Notes: generated from the letters alone by a model not told the origin. A stretch of DNA of 64,000 nucleotides from Phycisphaerales bacterium UBA2421 (GCA_002343075.1 DDRH01000051.1:107111-171110), one strand, 5' to 3'; shown: positions 34,319 through 43,632, counted from the stretch's first letter. Made by a program: numbers and translations.

Positions 34319-34935
34319 ATCAGCATTCCCTCAGCCAGATGCGCTTCGATGAGCGCGCTCATCCGCCTCAAGGCTCTGCCCCGGTGGCTGATCCGGTGCT
34401 TTTCATCCGGATGAAGTTCCGCGGTGGTCATTCCCAATTCGTCAATCATGAACAGCGGATCATACCCGAAACCTCTGAAACCACGCGGAGAATCGACGAT
34501 TTTGCCTTGCATTGTGCCATGCGTGGTCAGAATCACGCTTCCAAGTGGGTTGCAGAGGGCCAGCACGCAGCAAAACCGGGCAGAACGATCGGTGCAACCC
34601 GCCATCTGGCGCAAAAGTAGCGCGTTGTTAGCCGCATCTCCATCCCCGGCAGAGTTCATCAACGCCCATCGCGCCGAATGAACCCCGGGCTTGCCACTGA
34701 GTGCTGCAACTTCAAGCCCGCTGTCGTCGGCCATCGCCCACACGCTCAGCGCCTTAGCGTAGTATGACGCCTTCAGCATCGCATTCGCGCGAAATGTCAG
34801 CCCAGTCTCCTCCGGCGGCTCGACATTCGGATGGGCAGACAGGTCATCCCACGAATAGCGATCATCGCCAAGCATCTCGCGAAACTCTCGCGCCTTGCCG
34901 ATATTGGTAGTAGCGACCAGAAGCCTCGGTTTCAT
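34315..34935 (-). CDS. rdgB: XTP/dITP diphosphatase (RdgB/HAM1)
   Basis: A 206-residue Ham1-like pyrophosphatase that removes non-canonical purine nucleotides (XTP, dITP). It begins RLLVATTNIGKAREFREML. It has DDSGLEVAALSGKPGVHSARWA and ends with GFGYDPLF and HRGRALRRM, all diagnostic. Its ATG overlaps the upstream lipoprotein gene by 4 nt. Linkage with rph, two genes upstream, is a widely conserved arrangement. Confidence 0.94.
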   Translation of the reverse strand: MKPRLLVATTNIGKAREFREMLGDDRYSWDDLSAHPNVEPPEETGLTFRANAMLKASYYAKALSVWAMADDSGLEVAALSGKPGVHSARWALMNSAGDGDAANNALLLRQMAGCTDRSARFCCVLALCNPLGSVILTTHGTMQGKIVDSPRGFRGFGYDPLFMIDELGMTTAELHPDEKHRISHRGRALRRMSALIEAHLAEGMLI

Positions 34936-36029
34936 TGCCCAATGCTCCGCAGCCTGCCGACGCCGGGTTGCTCGGCCGGCACGGTGAGTTGAAATGGTTC
35001 GCCCTGCATGCTTGGGTCGGTCAATGGCGAGGCCACCGCCTGGGGAATCGGAACGACAAAGCTATCGGCGGGCTTTAGGATTTTCTTTCCTGTGACAGAA
35101 TCGGTCATTTCCAGAATCTTGACCTCGCCGTTAATCGCATGCTCGGGAAATCTTCGCATTGTCTCGCGAAGCTGAGGATCTACCACAATTGGCTTGCTCT
35201 GCACCACCTGCACGGGCTTGTTCTGGTTGTCGCGCAGATTATCCGCAAATGCCTTAGGCAGCGGCTCTGTAGACTTGAGGAATGATTGCTCGGGATTGCC
35301 GTCGATGTTTGATCTCAGCTCATCGCGTCGAATGGCCGAGTCGGGAAACGCGCCCACGCAAACGCTGCTGGTCGTGTCGCCATGATAGTAGTACGCCTCA
35401 ATCCCCTGGGCACGCGCGTCACGCACCGCGCTCACCGCCGCCTGTTTACGATCGACGCTGCCCGTGTATGCACCAATCTGCAGCGTATAAGATCCGCGAG
35501 CATTAATCAGGTTCCATTCCGGCGGGGCTATGGGGTCGGGCGAGTCGAGGCCGACAAAAAATGCGAACTTAAACGGGCGGTTTCCCAACTGATCGGCCAA
35601 CGCATCAATCCGTACGCGGTCGGTCTGGGCGCGTTTGCTGTCAGGGTCATTTGTAAGGTTGAAGCTTTTGTAGAATCCGTAGTAGATGGTGCTCTGGCCC
35701 TCGCCGTGAACGGTGTACCAATCTTTGAGCTGGGTTTGCGATTTCAACTGGTCGCAAACCGAGTTGGCCCGTTGGACGTGGCCGGCACCTGCGACGGTCT
35801 GGCAATAGATAGTCCACTGTGCGCCTGCGGGCGGGGTGGGCATTCCTGAAGGTGCAGCTGCGACCGGTACCGCGCGGTCGGCGGCTCGCGGAGCGTGAAT
35901 TGCTCCGCCGGCATTGCTGCCCTCGAATGTTGCGCCAGCATTTGATGGCACGGCTGGCGACGTTCTCGCCCCGCCGCCGCAGCCGGCGACTGTCGCGAGC
36001 AACGCGATTGCTATGAGTGTTAGCCGCAT
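34932..36029 (-). CDS. lipoprotein with SPOR-like repeats
   Basis: A 365-residue lipoprotein: the signal LIAIALLATVAGC gives a lipobox Cys at about residue 17. Two segments have the look of SPOR or similar alpha/beta sandwich domains (QWTIYCQTVAGAGHVQRANS; SYTLQIGAYTGSVDRKQAAV, then IEAYYYHG). SPOR domains bind denuded septal peptidoglycan, so a cell-envelope or division role is possible. ATG 36029 has AAGGAA upstream; the frame extends to 36080 but that part precedes the signal. It sits between rph and rdgB. Confidence 0.75.
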   Translation of the reverse strand: MRLTLIAIALLATVAGCGGGARTSPAVPSNAGATFEGSNAGGAIHAPRAADRAVPVAAAPSGMPTPPAGAQWTIYCQTVAGAGHVQRANSVCDQLKSQTQLKDWYTVHGEGQSTIYYGFYKSFNLTNDPDSKRAQTDRVRIDALADQLGNRPFKFAFFVGLDSPDPIAPPEWNLINARGSYTLQIGAYTGSVDRKQAAVSAVRDARAQGIEAYYYHGDTTSSVCVGAFPDSAIRRDELRSNIDGNPEQSFLKSTEPLPKAFADNLRDNQNKPVQVVQSKPIVVDPQLRETMRRFPEHAINGEVKILEMTDSVTGKKILKPADSFVVPIPQAVASPLTDPSMQGEPFQLTVPAEQPGVGRLRSIGQ

Positions 36030-36080
36030 GGTCAATTCCTTGGTGCTAAAACATCGCTGTCTGAGTGCGAACGAGGTCAT

Positions 36081-36890
36081 CTACTGCATCATCTTCAACA
36101 GTTGCCGACATCCCGCGGTGGCGAGATCGGTCAACCGCCCAAGTGCTGCAGGATCAAACCCCTGGCCATTCTCTGCCGACGCCTGCACTTCGACAAACTT
36201 TCCGGCACCAGTAAAAGCGACATTCATGTCCACATTCGCTCGTACGTCATCATCATAATGCAGATCAAGCCGGGGTTCGCCATCAACCAGTCCAACGCTC
36301 ACCGCCGCAAGCTGATCCACGAGTGCACGGTCTGGCGCGTACAGGCTCGCATCAAACCTCGGTTTGACGGAGTCGTTAACCGGTGCGATATCGTCGCCGA
36401 AGTTGGCGCGACCACCCGTCGGCAGGATCATACCCGGAACATCGCGATAGCTCCTCGGAAGCTTGGCAATGGCATCGCGTAGCGCCAGAAAGCCAGCGCA
36501 AATACTGGCCGTACGAGTCCCGCCGTCGGCCTGTAGAACCTGGCAGTCGATTGTGAGCGAGTGCGGGCCGATCTTTGTAAGGTCCACCACAGCGCGCAGA
36601 CTTCTTCCGATCATCCTCTCGATTTCGGTGCCGCGACTGTCGGTGTGACCGGCGCGCGGCCAGTTTTTTCGAAATGAGACGCATCCGGGCAGCATGATGT
36701 AGTTGGCAGTAACCCACCCACCAGGTTGGTCGTCTTTCATCCACGGTGGCAGCTCTCGCACCAGGCTGGCGGTGGCAAGAATGATCGTCTTGCCCTGCTC
36801 CCATAGCACGCTCCCTGCCGGTGCCGCGGTAAACGCACGGGTGATTTTGATCGGTCGAAGTTGATCGTTTGATCGTCCGTCTGTTCGCAT
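36081..36890 (-). CDS. rph: ribonuclease PH
   Basis: A 269-residue phosphorolytic 3'-5' exoribonuclease that trims tRNA 3' ends. It starts with RTDGRSNDQLRPIKITRAFT. GSVLWEQGKTIILATASL and RGTEIERMIGRSLRAVVDL follow, with the phosphate-binding and catalytic region in DCQVLQADGGTRTASI and DLHYDDD. I chose ATG 36890, the third codon of a frame that opens at GTG 36896. First gene of the unit with the lipoprotein, rdgB and usp genes. Confidence 0.94.
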   Translation of the reverse strand: MRTDGRSNDQLRPIKITRAFTAAPAGSVLWEQGKTIILATASLVRELPPWMKDDQPGGWVTANYIMLPGCVSFRKNWPRAGHTDSRGTEIERMIGRSLRAVVDLTKIGPHSLTIDCQVLQADGGTRTASICAGFLALRDAIAKLPRSYRDVPGMILPTGGRANFGDDIAPVNDSVKPRFDASLYAPDRALVDQLAAVSVGLVDGEPRLDLHYDDDVRANVDMNVAFTGAGKFVEVQASAENGQGFDPAALGRLTDLATAGCRQLLKMMQ

Positions 36891-36940
36891 CAACACAAGT
36901 ATACTCTGACGAGGTGCGACGGTGAAACTCCCTGAGTTTC

Positions 36941-38446
36941 TCAGGTCTGTGCTGGCTCGTCAGAGCGAAGGTCGATCGGGTCGGGTGTGTCAGGGTCGCG
37001 GATGACGATGGTGCCAGCCATGACATCTCCGAGCCTCTGCCGGAGCGGCGAAAGAAAGATGAGCAGCAAGAGCGGCGAACCCGGCACGACATCGATCACG
37101 CGAACCAGGTTTCTCAGTAACAGCGACGATCGCTTCGGGGGCGTTCCATCCACTCCCACCACGCGCAGCCGACACGCGATCTTTCCCACTGTCCTGCCAA
37201 ACACCATTTCCATGGTTGTAGTGTAGCACAGATAGGATATTGCCCCCGCGGCGAGATAGAGAAGTGTGGTCTGATCGGCCAGCGCCTCGGCAGCGGCATC
37301 GCGATCAAGCAGCGAGACGCGCCAGAGTGTGACAATGATGAGTGGAAACAAGTCAATCATTCCCGCAACAAACCGCCGGGCGAATGGAGCAAGCTCTACA
37401 TGAATCGCTGCCGAGGCTTCGGACTCCGCTTCTGACCGAAACACGGCACTGGAAAGCAGCACTGCAATTAGCGCCATGAGCAGGATCGACCAAATGCTCA
37501 TCGGCTTGTGGACGGGGGGCAATCGGCCGAGGTTGACCGGCTTCCCCGCGGCTGTGCCGTCAAGGGTGAAGGACTGTTCACTCAGCCTATCGCCGGCGGC
37601 GGTCAGCAGTCGCAGATGGCCGGAAAAATAGGCCGTCGTCTTACTGGCGGCATCGCGCAGGCTCGAGTCGGCCAACAGTGGAACCCCAATGCCCCAGGTG
37701 TCGCGAAGTAAACGCACCTCGCCGGCGGACCCTGCAGCGGCGATCCAGATCGTCGGCACCGCGGTGCCCGACAACAGTCGAAAGTCGTCGATCGCAAACG
37801 ATGTCTTCAGAGTCTCCACCCCAGTCCAGTCGCCGCTGCGGCGCAGACGGGTAAAGCTGATCTCCCGAGGAGCCGTCTGCCATGCAATCATCGGCCTGTT
37901 ATCAAACATCCCGGTCGACAAGCGTGAGTCATTCCGTGCTTCGGCAGGGACAATCGCCCGTGGTTCCCAGCCGTTTCCGGTAAACAGGTAAGTCTGCATC
38001 TGCCCCGGTTCAACCCGCGGCTGGGCTGGCTGGGTGCTTGCGTCAAGTCGGTTGATTGGGACACCCACCGCCCAGAGGGATTGATCGTCACTCGTCAGCG
38101 CACGCAAAATCGCGCCGTCGGGCAAGCCCGGCCCTCGACTACTACCCCCTGGCCAGACCAGAAGCCACGATTGATCGTCCATGAGCACCGCGGCATCAGC
38201 GTGCCGATGCGCGATATCGCGAACACGACCTCCCACCACGGCAACGCGCTGCCAGGGGACACCGCTGGAAACATCGCGCATGCGAATCTCGGTGCGCAGG
38301 GAAGTGGCGCTACGCTCCCCGGGTTCGAGCACCTGTGCGACCCAGTATCGGCTCTCGCTCGCCGCAGACAGCACTTCTCGCTGTGCCGCGGTGGCTGAGG
38401 TGGCACAAAGCAGGATGAACAGGCTAACGAGCGGGCGATTGATCAT
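36941..38446 (-). CDS. RDD-family membrane protein with periplasmic beta domain
   Basis: A 501-residue protein. Residues 1-20 form a signal peptide. A long extracytoplasmic region with propeller-like repeats follows (GRVRDIAHRHADAAVLMDDQSWLLVW). After one transmembrane segment (SIWSILLMALIAVLLSS) comes a C-terminal RDD domain (ARRFVAGMIDLFPLI, FGRTVGKIACRLRVV, RQRLGDVMAGTIVI). RDD proteins are implicated in transport or Na+/H+ exchange. ATG 38446 overlaps the upstream lipoprotein gene by 23 nt, so they are coupled. Confidence 0.8.
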   Translation of the reverse strand: MINRPLVSLFILLCATSATAAQREVLSAASESRYWVAQVLEPGERSATSLRTEIRMRDVSSGVPWQRVAVVGGRVRDIAHRHADAAVLMDDQSWLLVWPGGSSRGPGLPDGAILRALTSDDQSLWAVGVPINRLDASTQPAQPRVEPGQMQTYLFTGNGWEPRAIVPAEARNDSRLSTGMFDNRPMIAWQTAPREISFTRLRRSGDWTGVETLKTSFAIDDFRLLSGTAVPTIWIAAAGSAGEVRLLRDTWGIGVPLLADSSLRDAASKTTAYFSGHLRLLTAAGDRLSEQSFTLDGTAAGKPVNLGRLPPVHKPMSIWSILLMALIAVLLSSAVFRSEAESEASAAIHVELAPFARRFVAGMIDLFPLIIVTLWRVSLLDRDAAAEALADQTTLLYLAAGAISYLCYTTTMEMVFGRTVGKIACRLRVVGVDGTPPKRSSLLLRNLVRVIDVVPGSPLLLLIFLSPLRQRLGDVMAGTIVIRDPDTPDPIDLRSDEPAQT

Positions 38447-39416
38447 CGATACGAACCACATTCGAGACGCCCGCATTGTCAGCATTCGGCCCGGGGAAGC
38501 GAATCGACCCCTCGCGTGGCACGCCGTTGTTTTCCAGCTTCAGTTCGTTCAGGCTCAGTTTCAGTTTGGCCTGTCGATCGGGAAACAGCAGGTCGTACTC
38601 GGTGGCAACGAATGCATTTGTCTCCCCAACCTGTTGATGCTTCGACAAGTAGGCCCGCAGCACAATCCGGCCATCGACGTCGAACAACAGTACCAACCGC
38701 GGATGCTTGGTCTCCCGGTCATACCACACTTCCTTCTGAGCGACCCACTTCGACTGCGCCCTGACAATCCAGACGAACATGTACGCATCTGCGTCGTTGT
38801 TGAACCGCATCACCGGCGCCGGCTCACGCGTGAGGTCGGTATTGAGGTCACCGACGGCCAATACTTCAGATAGCAAATCAGGTTGAATCGGAATGAGTGC
38901 TGAATCGGCCGTGGCGAGCTTCTCGAAACTGCCCCACCACATGGTGTCCGCTTCAGGGCGCACAATCATCCAATACTCATCGCGCGTTGTACCAAGCTCA
39001 AAAATCTGTCCGGCGATGTCCTTCTTCCCGACCAGCCGAAACTCGCTCGGTTTGCGGACCAGGATGGTTGCCGAGCCATTCACAAACTGAGATCGCCCTC
39101 GATCGGAAAATGTCGCCTCAAAGTCGCCTTTGGCCCACAGCGTCGGAAGCTGGCCATTGTTGTTGTTGATGGCGCCAACGACGTCAATCAAAGTCTCCGT
39201 CACACCAAAATAGCCTTCAGGCTGGCTCGCTGAGGGCGAACCCTTGCAGCCGAGCAGGTGGGTGCAGGCAATCACGCACAGACAAGGCCAGCAAAAACCA
39301 AGCCGAAGAAGCCGGGCCGCGATCACGGCCGTCCGCAGCGCTGAGGGGCTGGGAAGACACAGATCGGCAGTGAACGCGCCTCGTCGCGGATGATGTAATG
39401 AAGGTCGTGCTTCCAT
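38424..39416 (-). CDS. lipoprotein, LolA-like outer-membrane sorting fold
   Basis: A 330-residue lipoprotein. The lipobox LLGC lies at about residue 57, preceded by a long hydrophobic stretch. An in-frame GTG at 39326 would give a normal-length signal, but ATG 39416 has the better ribosome-binding site (GGGGAG). The mature part is a curved beta-sheet of LolA/LolB type (AKGDFEATFSDRGRSQFVNG, SEFRLVGKKDIAGQIFELG, WVAQKEVWYDRE). It may carry lipids or lipoproteins. Coupled with the RDD protein downstream. Confidence 0.7.
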   Translation of the reverse strand: MEARPSLHHPRRGAFTADLCLPSPSALRTAVIAARLLRLGFCWPCLCVIACTHLLGCKGSPSASQPEGYFGVTETLIDVVGAINNNNGQLPTLWAKGDFEATFSDRGRSQFVNGSATILVRKPSEFRLVGKKDIAGQIFELGTTRDEYWMIVRPEADTMWWGSFEKLATADSALIPIQPDLLSEVLAVGDLNTDLTREPAPVMRFNNDADAYMFVWIVRAQSKWVAQKEVWYDRETKHPRLVLLFDVDGRIVLRAYLSKHQQVGETNAFVATEYDLLFPDRQAKLKLSLNELKLENNGVPREGSIRFPGPNADNAGVSNVVRIDDQSPAR

Positions 39417-39467
39417 CGCTGTGTCTCCCCTTCTGTTGCTTCTGTATTCATTCGGGCAGGCATTCAG

Positions 39468-39983
39468 CTAGAGTTCGCTGTTCAATATCTGGCCAATCTG
39501 CTGCGTGACTTCTCCGAGTTGATCTTCTGTAAGCCTTGGGTCGATCATTTCGCAGGGCTTATCGCGGCCCTTGAGTTTGACGGTCCAGACATCGTGGTTC
39601 TGATCATGCCGTGAGGTTTCATAACTGAGAAGTCTCTTTCGCATTAAGATCAACCCTAGCACAAATCGAAAGCTCACCTTCGGCGGTTCCTGAACATCGG
39701 AGAGGCGCTCGAACAATTCGCAGAGCACCGTATCATCGACGAATAGCTTCTTGACTTTATTCGGTTCAGGCATAACCGCCTGCCAGAATGCGACGAGGCC
39801 ATCCTTTGCAAAGTCGTCCCAAGCCGCCGTTGCGATATCGAGACGTTCGAAGCCGAGCGGCGACTCGCGTAGTGCGGCCATGAACTTATCGCCGGGCGAG
39901 ATGTCGGCGCCGCTTATGGCGCATTTACCAAGCGGCTTGCCAAACTCGTAAGTTCCCTGTCGTGCGGGTGCTGCGGTGGACAT
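39468..39983 (-). CDS. conserved hypothetical protein
   Basis: A 171-residue soluble protein. An N-terminal treble-clef-like start (CAISGADISPGDKFMAALRE) leads to a conserved helical region (VSFRFVLGLILMRKRLLSYE, then WTVKLKG). I recognise it as a planctomycete conserved hypothetical with no assigned function. It stands alone between the lipoprotein and a small zinc-ribbon gene on the same strand. Confidence 0.65.
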   Translation of the reverse strand: MSTAAPARQGTYEFGKPLGKCAISGADISPGDKFMAALRESPLGFERLDIATAAWDDFAKDGLVAFWQAVMPEPNKVKKLFVDDTVLCELFERLSDVQEPPKVSFRFVLGLILMRKRLLSYETSRHDQNHDVWTVKLKGRDKPCEMIDPRLTEDQLGEVTQQIGQILNSEL

Positions 39984-40017
39984 GATCTGGGCTTAACCTC
40001 CGTGTTTTCAAACAACC

Positions 40018-40290
40018 TCATTCTATCACAAACGACCGGGATGCAGTACCGCCGGGGCCTACAATAAAGCGGACGCGTTTGCCACACTTGGGGCAGGCAC
40101 CATCGTACCGCCGACCATCTTCGCTGCGGTAAATCCTCTGATAGACACTACAGCATGCAAACATGGCTTGAAGAAATGGCCGCGCCTCGCCGCGCGCCAA
40201 GATTTCCGCACGGTTCGATCCGGAGCTCAAGCCGCCGGAGTTTCGAGTGGTTGAAAGATCGAGCTTGTAATCTCTCGGGTCGGAAGGCAC
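40018..40290 (-). CDS. small zinc-ribbon hypothetical protein
   Basis: A 90-residue protein with four Cys suitable for zinc: FACCSVYQRIYRSEDG followed by CPKCGKRVRF. Start is GTG 40290, 4 nt after the cyclodeaminase-like gene, so it is co-transcribed. Function unknown; the ribbon suggests a nucleic-acid or protein contact role. Confidence 0.65.
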   Translation of the reverse strand: MPSDPRDYKLDLSTTRNSGGLSSGSNRAEILARGEARPFLQAMFACCSVYQRIYRSEDGRRYDGACPKCGKRVRFIVGPGGTASRSFVIE

Positions 40291-40294
40291 AGGT

Positions 40295-40906
40295 TTACCC
40301 GTTCTCGATCCGATTCCAGATCAATGGAATCAGGTCACCGATCTTGCGCACACACCGGTGCTGCAAAACTTCGCACCAGCTTCGAAACTGTTCACGATCA
40401 GTCGCCGGCAAGTCCTCGTTGAGATTGACGCGAACGTTATAGGTCCCGCAACGGACCGTCGCCATCGCCAATTCGGCGCAAACTGCCAAATCGCTCAAAA
40501 GCCATCGGTTGGCAATCGGAGCGGCTTTAACCGCCTGGTCCAACACCGCCGCCGCTGTGGCAGCGATCGCTTGCGGGACGCGAATCGCCGTCAGTAACGC
40601 AGCGGCCAATTCGTCGGGGCCCGCCCCGCCCTTCTTCAACGCCTGCGACGCTTCAAATGCCAGTTGATCTTCGGCTGCCAGTTGAAGCATCATCATGCGG
40701 GCGGCCGTCAGGTGCCTGAGCGATGATTCAAGCGCCGGCTGGCACGATTCAAGACCCTTTTTTCCGACGCTGTAGTTGACTGCCATCTCCCCAATCGCCG
40801 CTGCCAGTGCGCCCACGACGCCCGCCACCGCGCCACCGCCGGGGGTTGGTTGCTTTGCGGCGACTGCCGCCACGAACTCGGAGAGGTTGGTCGAGGAAGA
40901 GGTCAT
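40295..40906 (-). CDS. cyclodeaminase/cyclohydrolase-family protein (FTCD-like)
   Basis: A 203-residue helical protein homologous to formimidoyltetrahydrofolate cyclodeaminase. It has the diagnostic folate-binding PTPGGGAVAGVVGALAAAI, then NYSVGKKG, and DQLAFEASQALKKG. It probably makes 5,10-methenyl-THF from formimidoyl-THF or performs a related one-carbon step. No histidine-degradation genes are adjacent. Part of a run of minus-strand genes with short gaps. Confidence 0.82.
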   Translation of the reverse strand: MTSSSTNLSEFVAAVAAKQPTPGGGAVAGVVGALAAAIGEMAVNYSVGKKGLESCQPALESSLRHLTAARMMMLQLAAEDQLAFEASQALKKGGAGPDELAAALLTAIRVPQAIAATAAAVLDQAVKAAPIANRWLLSDLAVCAELAMATVRCGTYNVRVNLNEDLPATDREQFRSWCEVLQHRCVRKIGDLIPLIWNRIENG

Positions 40907-40930
40907 GGTCTTAAGCGTCGGTTGGTGCCA

Positions 40931-41431
40931 TCACCCCGGTGTACCCTCATCTTCCGTCTCAATTTCGTGGAGGTAGGTCAACGCCCGCTCCAGCTCATTT
41001 TTTAAGTGCCGGACTCGAAGCAAGCTTTTCACGCGCGTCAGCAACTCGAATTTATTGACAGGCTTGCTAACAAAATCGTCCGTGCCACACTCGCTTGCCT
41101 GCTCGATATCACCCAGTTCATTCAGCGCTGTGACCATCAAAATCTGGATGTCGCGCGTTTTGGCGTCGGCCTTGAGAGTTCGGCAAACCTGAAAGCCACT
41201 CATCCGCGGCATCATGATGTCCAGCAAAATCAGGTCCGGGTTATGCGCCTTGACCGCGTCCAGTGCCTCGACACCATCAACTGCAGTCACAAGTCTCACG
41301 GGAAGTGTTTCGAGGAATGCCTGAAGCAGTTCCAGATTCTGCGCGTTGTCATCTACAATGAGCACCGTCGATTGGGGCAAAAAGCTCTCGTGGCTCGGAT
41401 TGGGATTGGGTGGGGTTTGCTGTTCTGTCAT
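40931..41431 (-). CDS. single-domain response regulator
   Basis: A 166-residue receiver-only protein. Acidic pocket Asp27/Asp28 (VLIVDDNAQN), phospho-acceptor Asp71 (LILLDIMMPRMSGF), Thr in MVTALNELG, and Lys in DFVSKPVNK. A helical tail (LKNELERALTYLHEIE) could be a coiled-coil output or dimerisation element. No histidine kinase is adjacent. Its ATG overlaps the preceding gene's stop by 4 nt. Confidence 0.9.
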   Translation of the reverse strand: MTEQQTPPNPNPSHESFLPQSTVLIVDDNAQNLELLQAFLETLPVRLVTAVDGVEALDAVKAHNPDLILLDIMMPRMSGFQVCRTLKADAKTRDIQILMVTALNELGDIEQASECGTDDFVSKPVNKFELLTRVKSLLRVRHLKNELERALTYLHEIETEDEGTPG

Positions 41432-42156
41432 GCTTGTAACTCTCGCGGTAAGAATTTCAGTGATCGATACAATGCACGATCAAGCTCAACTCGGCTTGCC
41501 TTCAATCGGCGCATCAACCGGCGGAGGTCATCGGGGCGGTCAACGTCGTCCCACATTCCGGCATGCCGGACATCATACCCTGCCTTCTGTGCCCGTGCGA
41601 TAACCTGTGACGCTTCACGCCCGCTCGACCACTCGATATCTCTAAACAGGGTGGCGGCGTCCACACCCGCACCAAGCCCCACGCTCCAGAACCCGCCATC
41701 GCCCGCGGCACCGATGACAACTGTGCCTTGCTTCACCAGACGCATCGCATGAATCAGTGTTGCATCAGGTACATCAGGGCTATCAACCCCAATGAAGAAT
41801 GGCCGAAATGGCAACGGCGACTGGAGGCGCGATGTGGCGTCGATCAGCCGTTCGCCCAGATCGCCGGAAGCTTGCGGCTCGATGACCCCAAACAACTCCC
41901 GAGGCAAGAGCGCGGCAAACGGCAGCACCATCTCAGGCGGATCCGCAAATACGACTGGCAGCGCGACCCTAAGTGAACTAACACGCCGAATCCAATGACG
42001 AATGAACACGGTTTGCACCCGCGCCGCCTGTTCGGGAGTCAACTTCGGCGTCAGCCGCGTTTTCACTGTGCCGGGCGTCGGATACTTCGCCATTATCGTG
42101 AGACGAAGCACTGCGCTAATCTGCTCGAAGCTCGGGTCTTGGCACTTTCTATCCAT
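41428..42156 (-). CDS. TIGR04282-type glycosyltransferase (DUF2064)
   Basis: A 242-residue nucleotide-sugar transferase-like protein of the DUF2064 family (sometimes named arsenosugar biosynthesis glycosyltransferase). Diagnostic: MAKYPTPGTVKTRLTPKLTP, GDLGERL, FFIGVDSPDVP with the DxD-like Asp, and AAGDGGFWSVGLG. ATG 42156 is chosen because it overlaps the upstream epimerase stop by 8 nt; the frame opens further upstream without homology. The substrate is unknown; no arsenic genes are nearby. Confidence 0.82.
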   Translation of the reverse strand: MDRKCQDPSFEQISAVLRLTIMAKYPTPGTVKTRLTPKLTPEQAARVQTVFIRHWIRRVSSLRVALPVVFADPPEMVLPFAALLPRELFGVIEPQASGDLGERLIDATSRLQSPLPFRPFFIGVDSPDVPDATLIHAMRLVKQGTVVIGAAGDGGFWSVGLGAGVDAATLFRDIEWSSGREASQVIARAQKAGYDVRHAGMWDDVDRPDDLRRLMRRLKASRVELDRALYRSLKFLPRELQA

Positions 42157-43018
42157 TTGATTCACGCAGCGGCTTGTCGATTTTGAAGATACCCCGAAGG
42201 AAATCAAAACTCTTCCGCGCGGCCGCATCAGGGTCGGCGGTCTCGGTGTAAAGCTCAACTGTTGCAAATTGGTCGAAACCGATCGCATCGAGTGCTGCGG
42301 CAAGGGCCTCCCAATCAAGCATCCCTTCGCCGGGGATGGTGTGATAGTGCTTCCGCCCCGGCAGATCTTCGACGTGCAGATTCCAGATGCGACCGGCTAG
42401 CGATTGCACCACATCGCTGATGCGCTCGCCCATCACTACACTGTGCCCAATGTCCAGATTTGCCCCCAGGCGGGCACTGCCGAGCCGGTCGATCCACTCG
42501 CTCAACTCGGTTACATACTCAATGAAAAGCCCCGGCTCGCACTCAATGCCGACATTCACCTCAAGTCGTTCAGCGACATCGAGCACAGGCTTAATCGACT
42601 CCGCAAACTGCCTCGCCGCCCGCGCCGGCGGCATTCCGCCAAGACAGCGCCCGCTGGTGATGCTAATGGCGGGCGCGCCAATCTTGCGCGCAAACTCTAA
42701 TGTCTTTAAAATCATCCGCACGCGATCGGCACGATACTGCTCGACTGGGCTAATGAGACTAGGCTCAAAGTACGGCTCCGGCGGAGCGTGTCGCCAATAG
42801 CCAAAGCTGCAGTTGGCATTCACATTGCTCACACGCAACCCCGTCTCATCCAAGGTGCCACATAGCCCCCGGATAAGTGCGTCGTCAATCTGATCGGGAT
42901 ACGCATGGGGGACGTCTGCCAAAATCTCAACACCGGCAAACCCCGCCCAGGCAATCGATCGAACAGCGGCGTCAAGGGAAAACCGGGTGAATGCATTGGT
43001 ACTGAACGCGAGAAGCAT
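42149..43018 (-). CDS. sugar phosphate isomerase/epimerase (AP-endonuclease-2-like TIM barrel)
   Basis: A 289-residue TIM-barrel protein: STNAFTRFSLDAAVRSIAWA, GFAGVEILAD, then metal ligands in VGIECEPG, GANLDIGHS and LHVEDLPGRKHYH, ending VELYTETADP. Family members are xylose-isomerase-like epimerases or isomerases. Coupled to the DUF2064 glycosyltransferase and response regulator by overlapping codons, so a small sugar-metabolite pathway is likely. ATG 43018 is the homologous start. Confidence 0.82.
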   Translation of the reverse strand: MLLAFSTNAFTRFSLDAAVRSIAWAGFAGVEILADVPHAYPDQIDDALIRGLCGTLDETGLRVSNVNANCSFGYWRHAPPEPYFEPSLISPVEQYRADRVRMILKTLEFARKIGAPAISITSGRCLGGMPPARAARQFAESIKPVLDVAERLEVNVGIECEPGLFIEYVTELSEWIDRLGSARLGANLDIGHSVVMGERISDVVQSLAGRIWNLHVEDLPGRKHYHTIPGEGMLDWEALAAALDAIGFDQFATVELYTETADPDAAARKSFDFLRGIFKIDKPLRESNG

Positions 43019-43215
43019 CGATCTCGATCGTACGGAATTCATCAAAGGCAGCAACTTCGCGCAAGGCGACGACAGTAACCAGCCTGCGCCATGCCGTGCA
43101 GCGGCCCTCCAATACCTCTGCTCTCGCCCTTCGGACCGCGGCTTCCGAATCGCACATCTGCTTGCTTGGAAATCCGGATCCGCTTACAACCTTCAGGTGA
43201 CTGGAGGAACGGTTT

Positions 43216-43632
43216 ATGTCGCTCAATTCTCGGCTGGCAATCGCTTTATCACTCGCAGGTACCGTCTTCTTGGCCGCGGGGTGTTCAAATCAGGCTTCGG
43301 AGCAGACTGCTAAGCGCGAAACCGATCGCGTGGCGATGCAGATTGAGGATCTCACCACGCAGCGGAACGTGCTGAAGACCGAACTCGACCGCGTAAAGCA
43401 AATCGCCGGTCAGGCGCAGCGGGACCTGTCTGTTGCGCAGACACAGTTGCAACAAGATCAGGCAACGCTAGCACGGGCTAATTCAGATCTTGCGGCCGCT
43501 AAGCGGGAACTCGCAGACGCTCAGTCGCAACTCGCTGATGCACGGTCGAAAATGCAGTCGCATGCCGCACCCGTGCAAGCAGAAGGCCGCAGCCTTAGCG
43601 CGCCGTCCACACAGCCAAATCACAACAAGTAA
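43216..43632 (+). CDS. coiled-coil lipoprotein
   Basis: A 138-residue lipoprotein: the signal AIALSLAGTVFLAAGC ends in a lipobox Cys. Residues 35-115 form a continuous coiled coil (VLKTELDRVKQIAGQAQ, LARANSDLAAAKRELADAQ). It resembles Lpp-like or spacer lipoproteins. ATG 43216 has a strong ribosome-binding site (GGAGGA). An EamA transporter follows 21 nt later. Function unknown. Confidence 0.75.
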   Translation: MSLNSRLAIALSLAGTVFLAAGCSNQASEQTAKRETDRVAMQIEDLTTQRNVLKTELDRVKQIAGQAQRDLSVAQTQLQQDQATLARANSDLAAAKRELADAQSQLADARSKMQSHAAPVQAEGRSLSAPSTQPNHNK

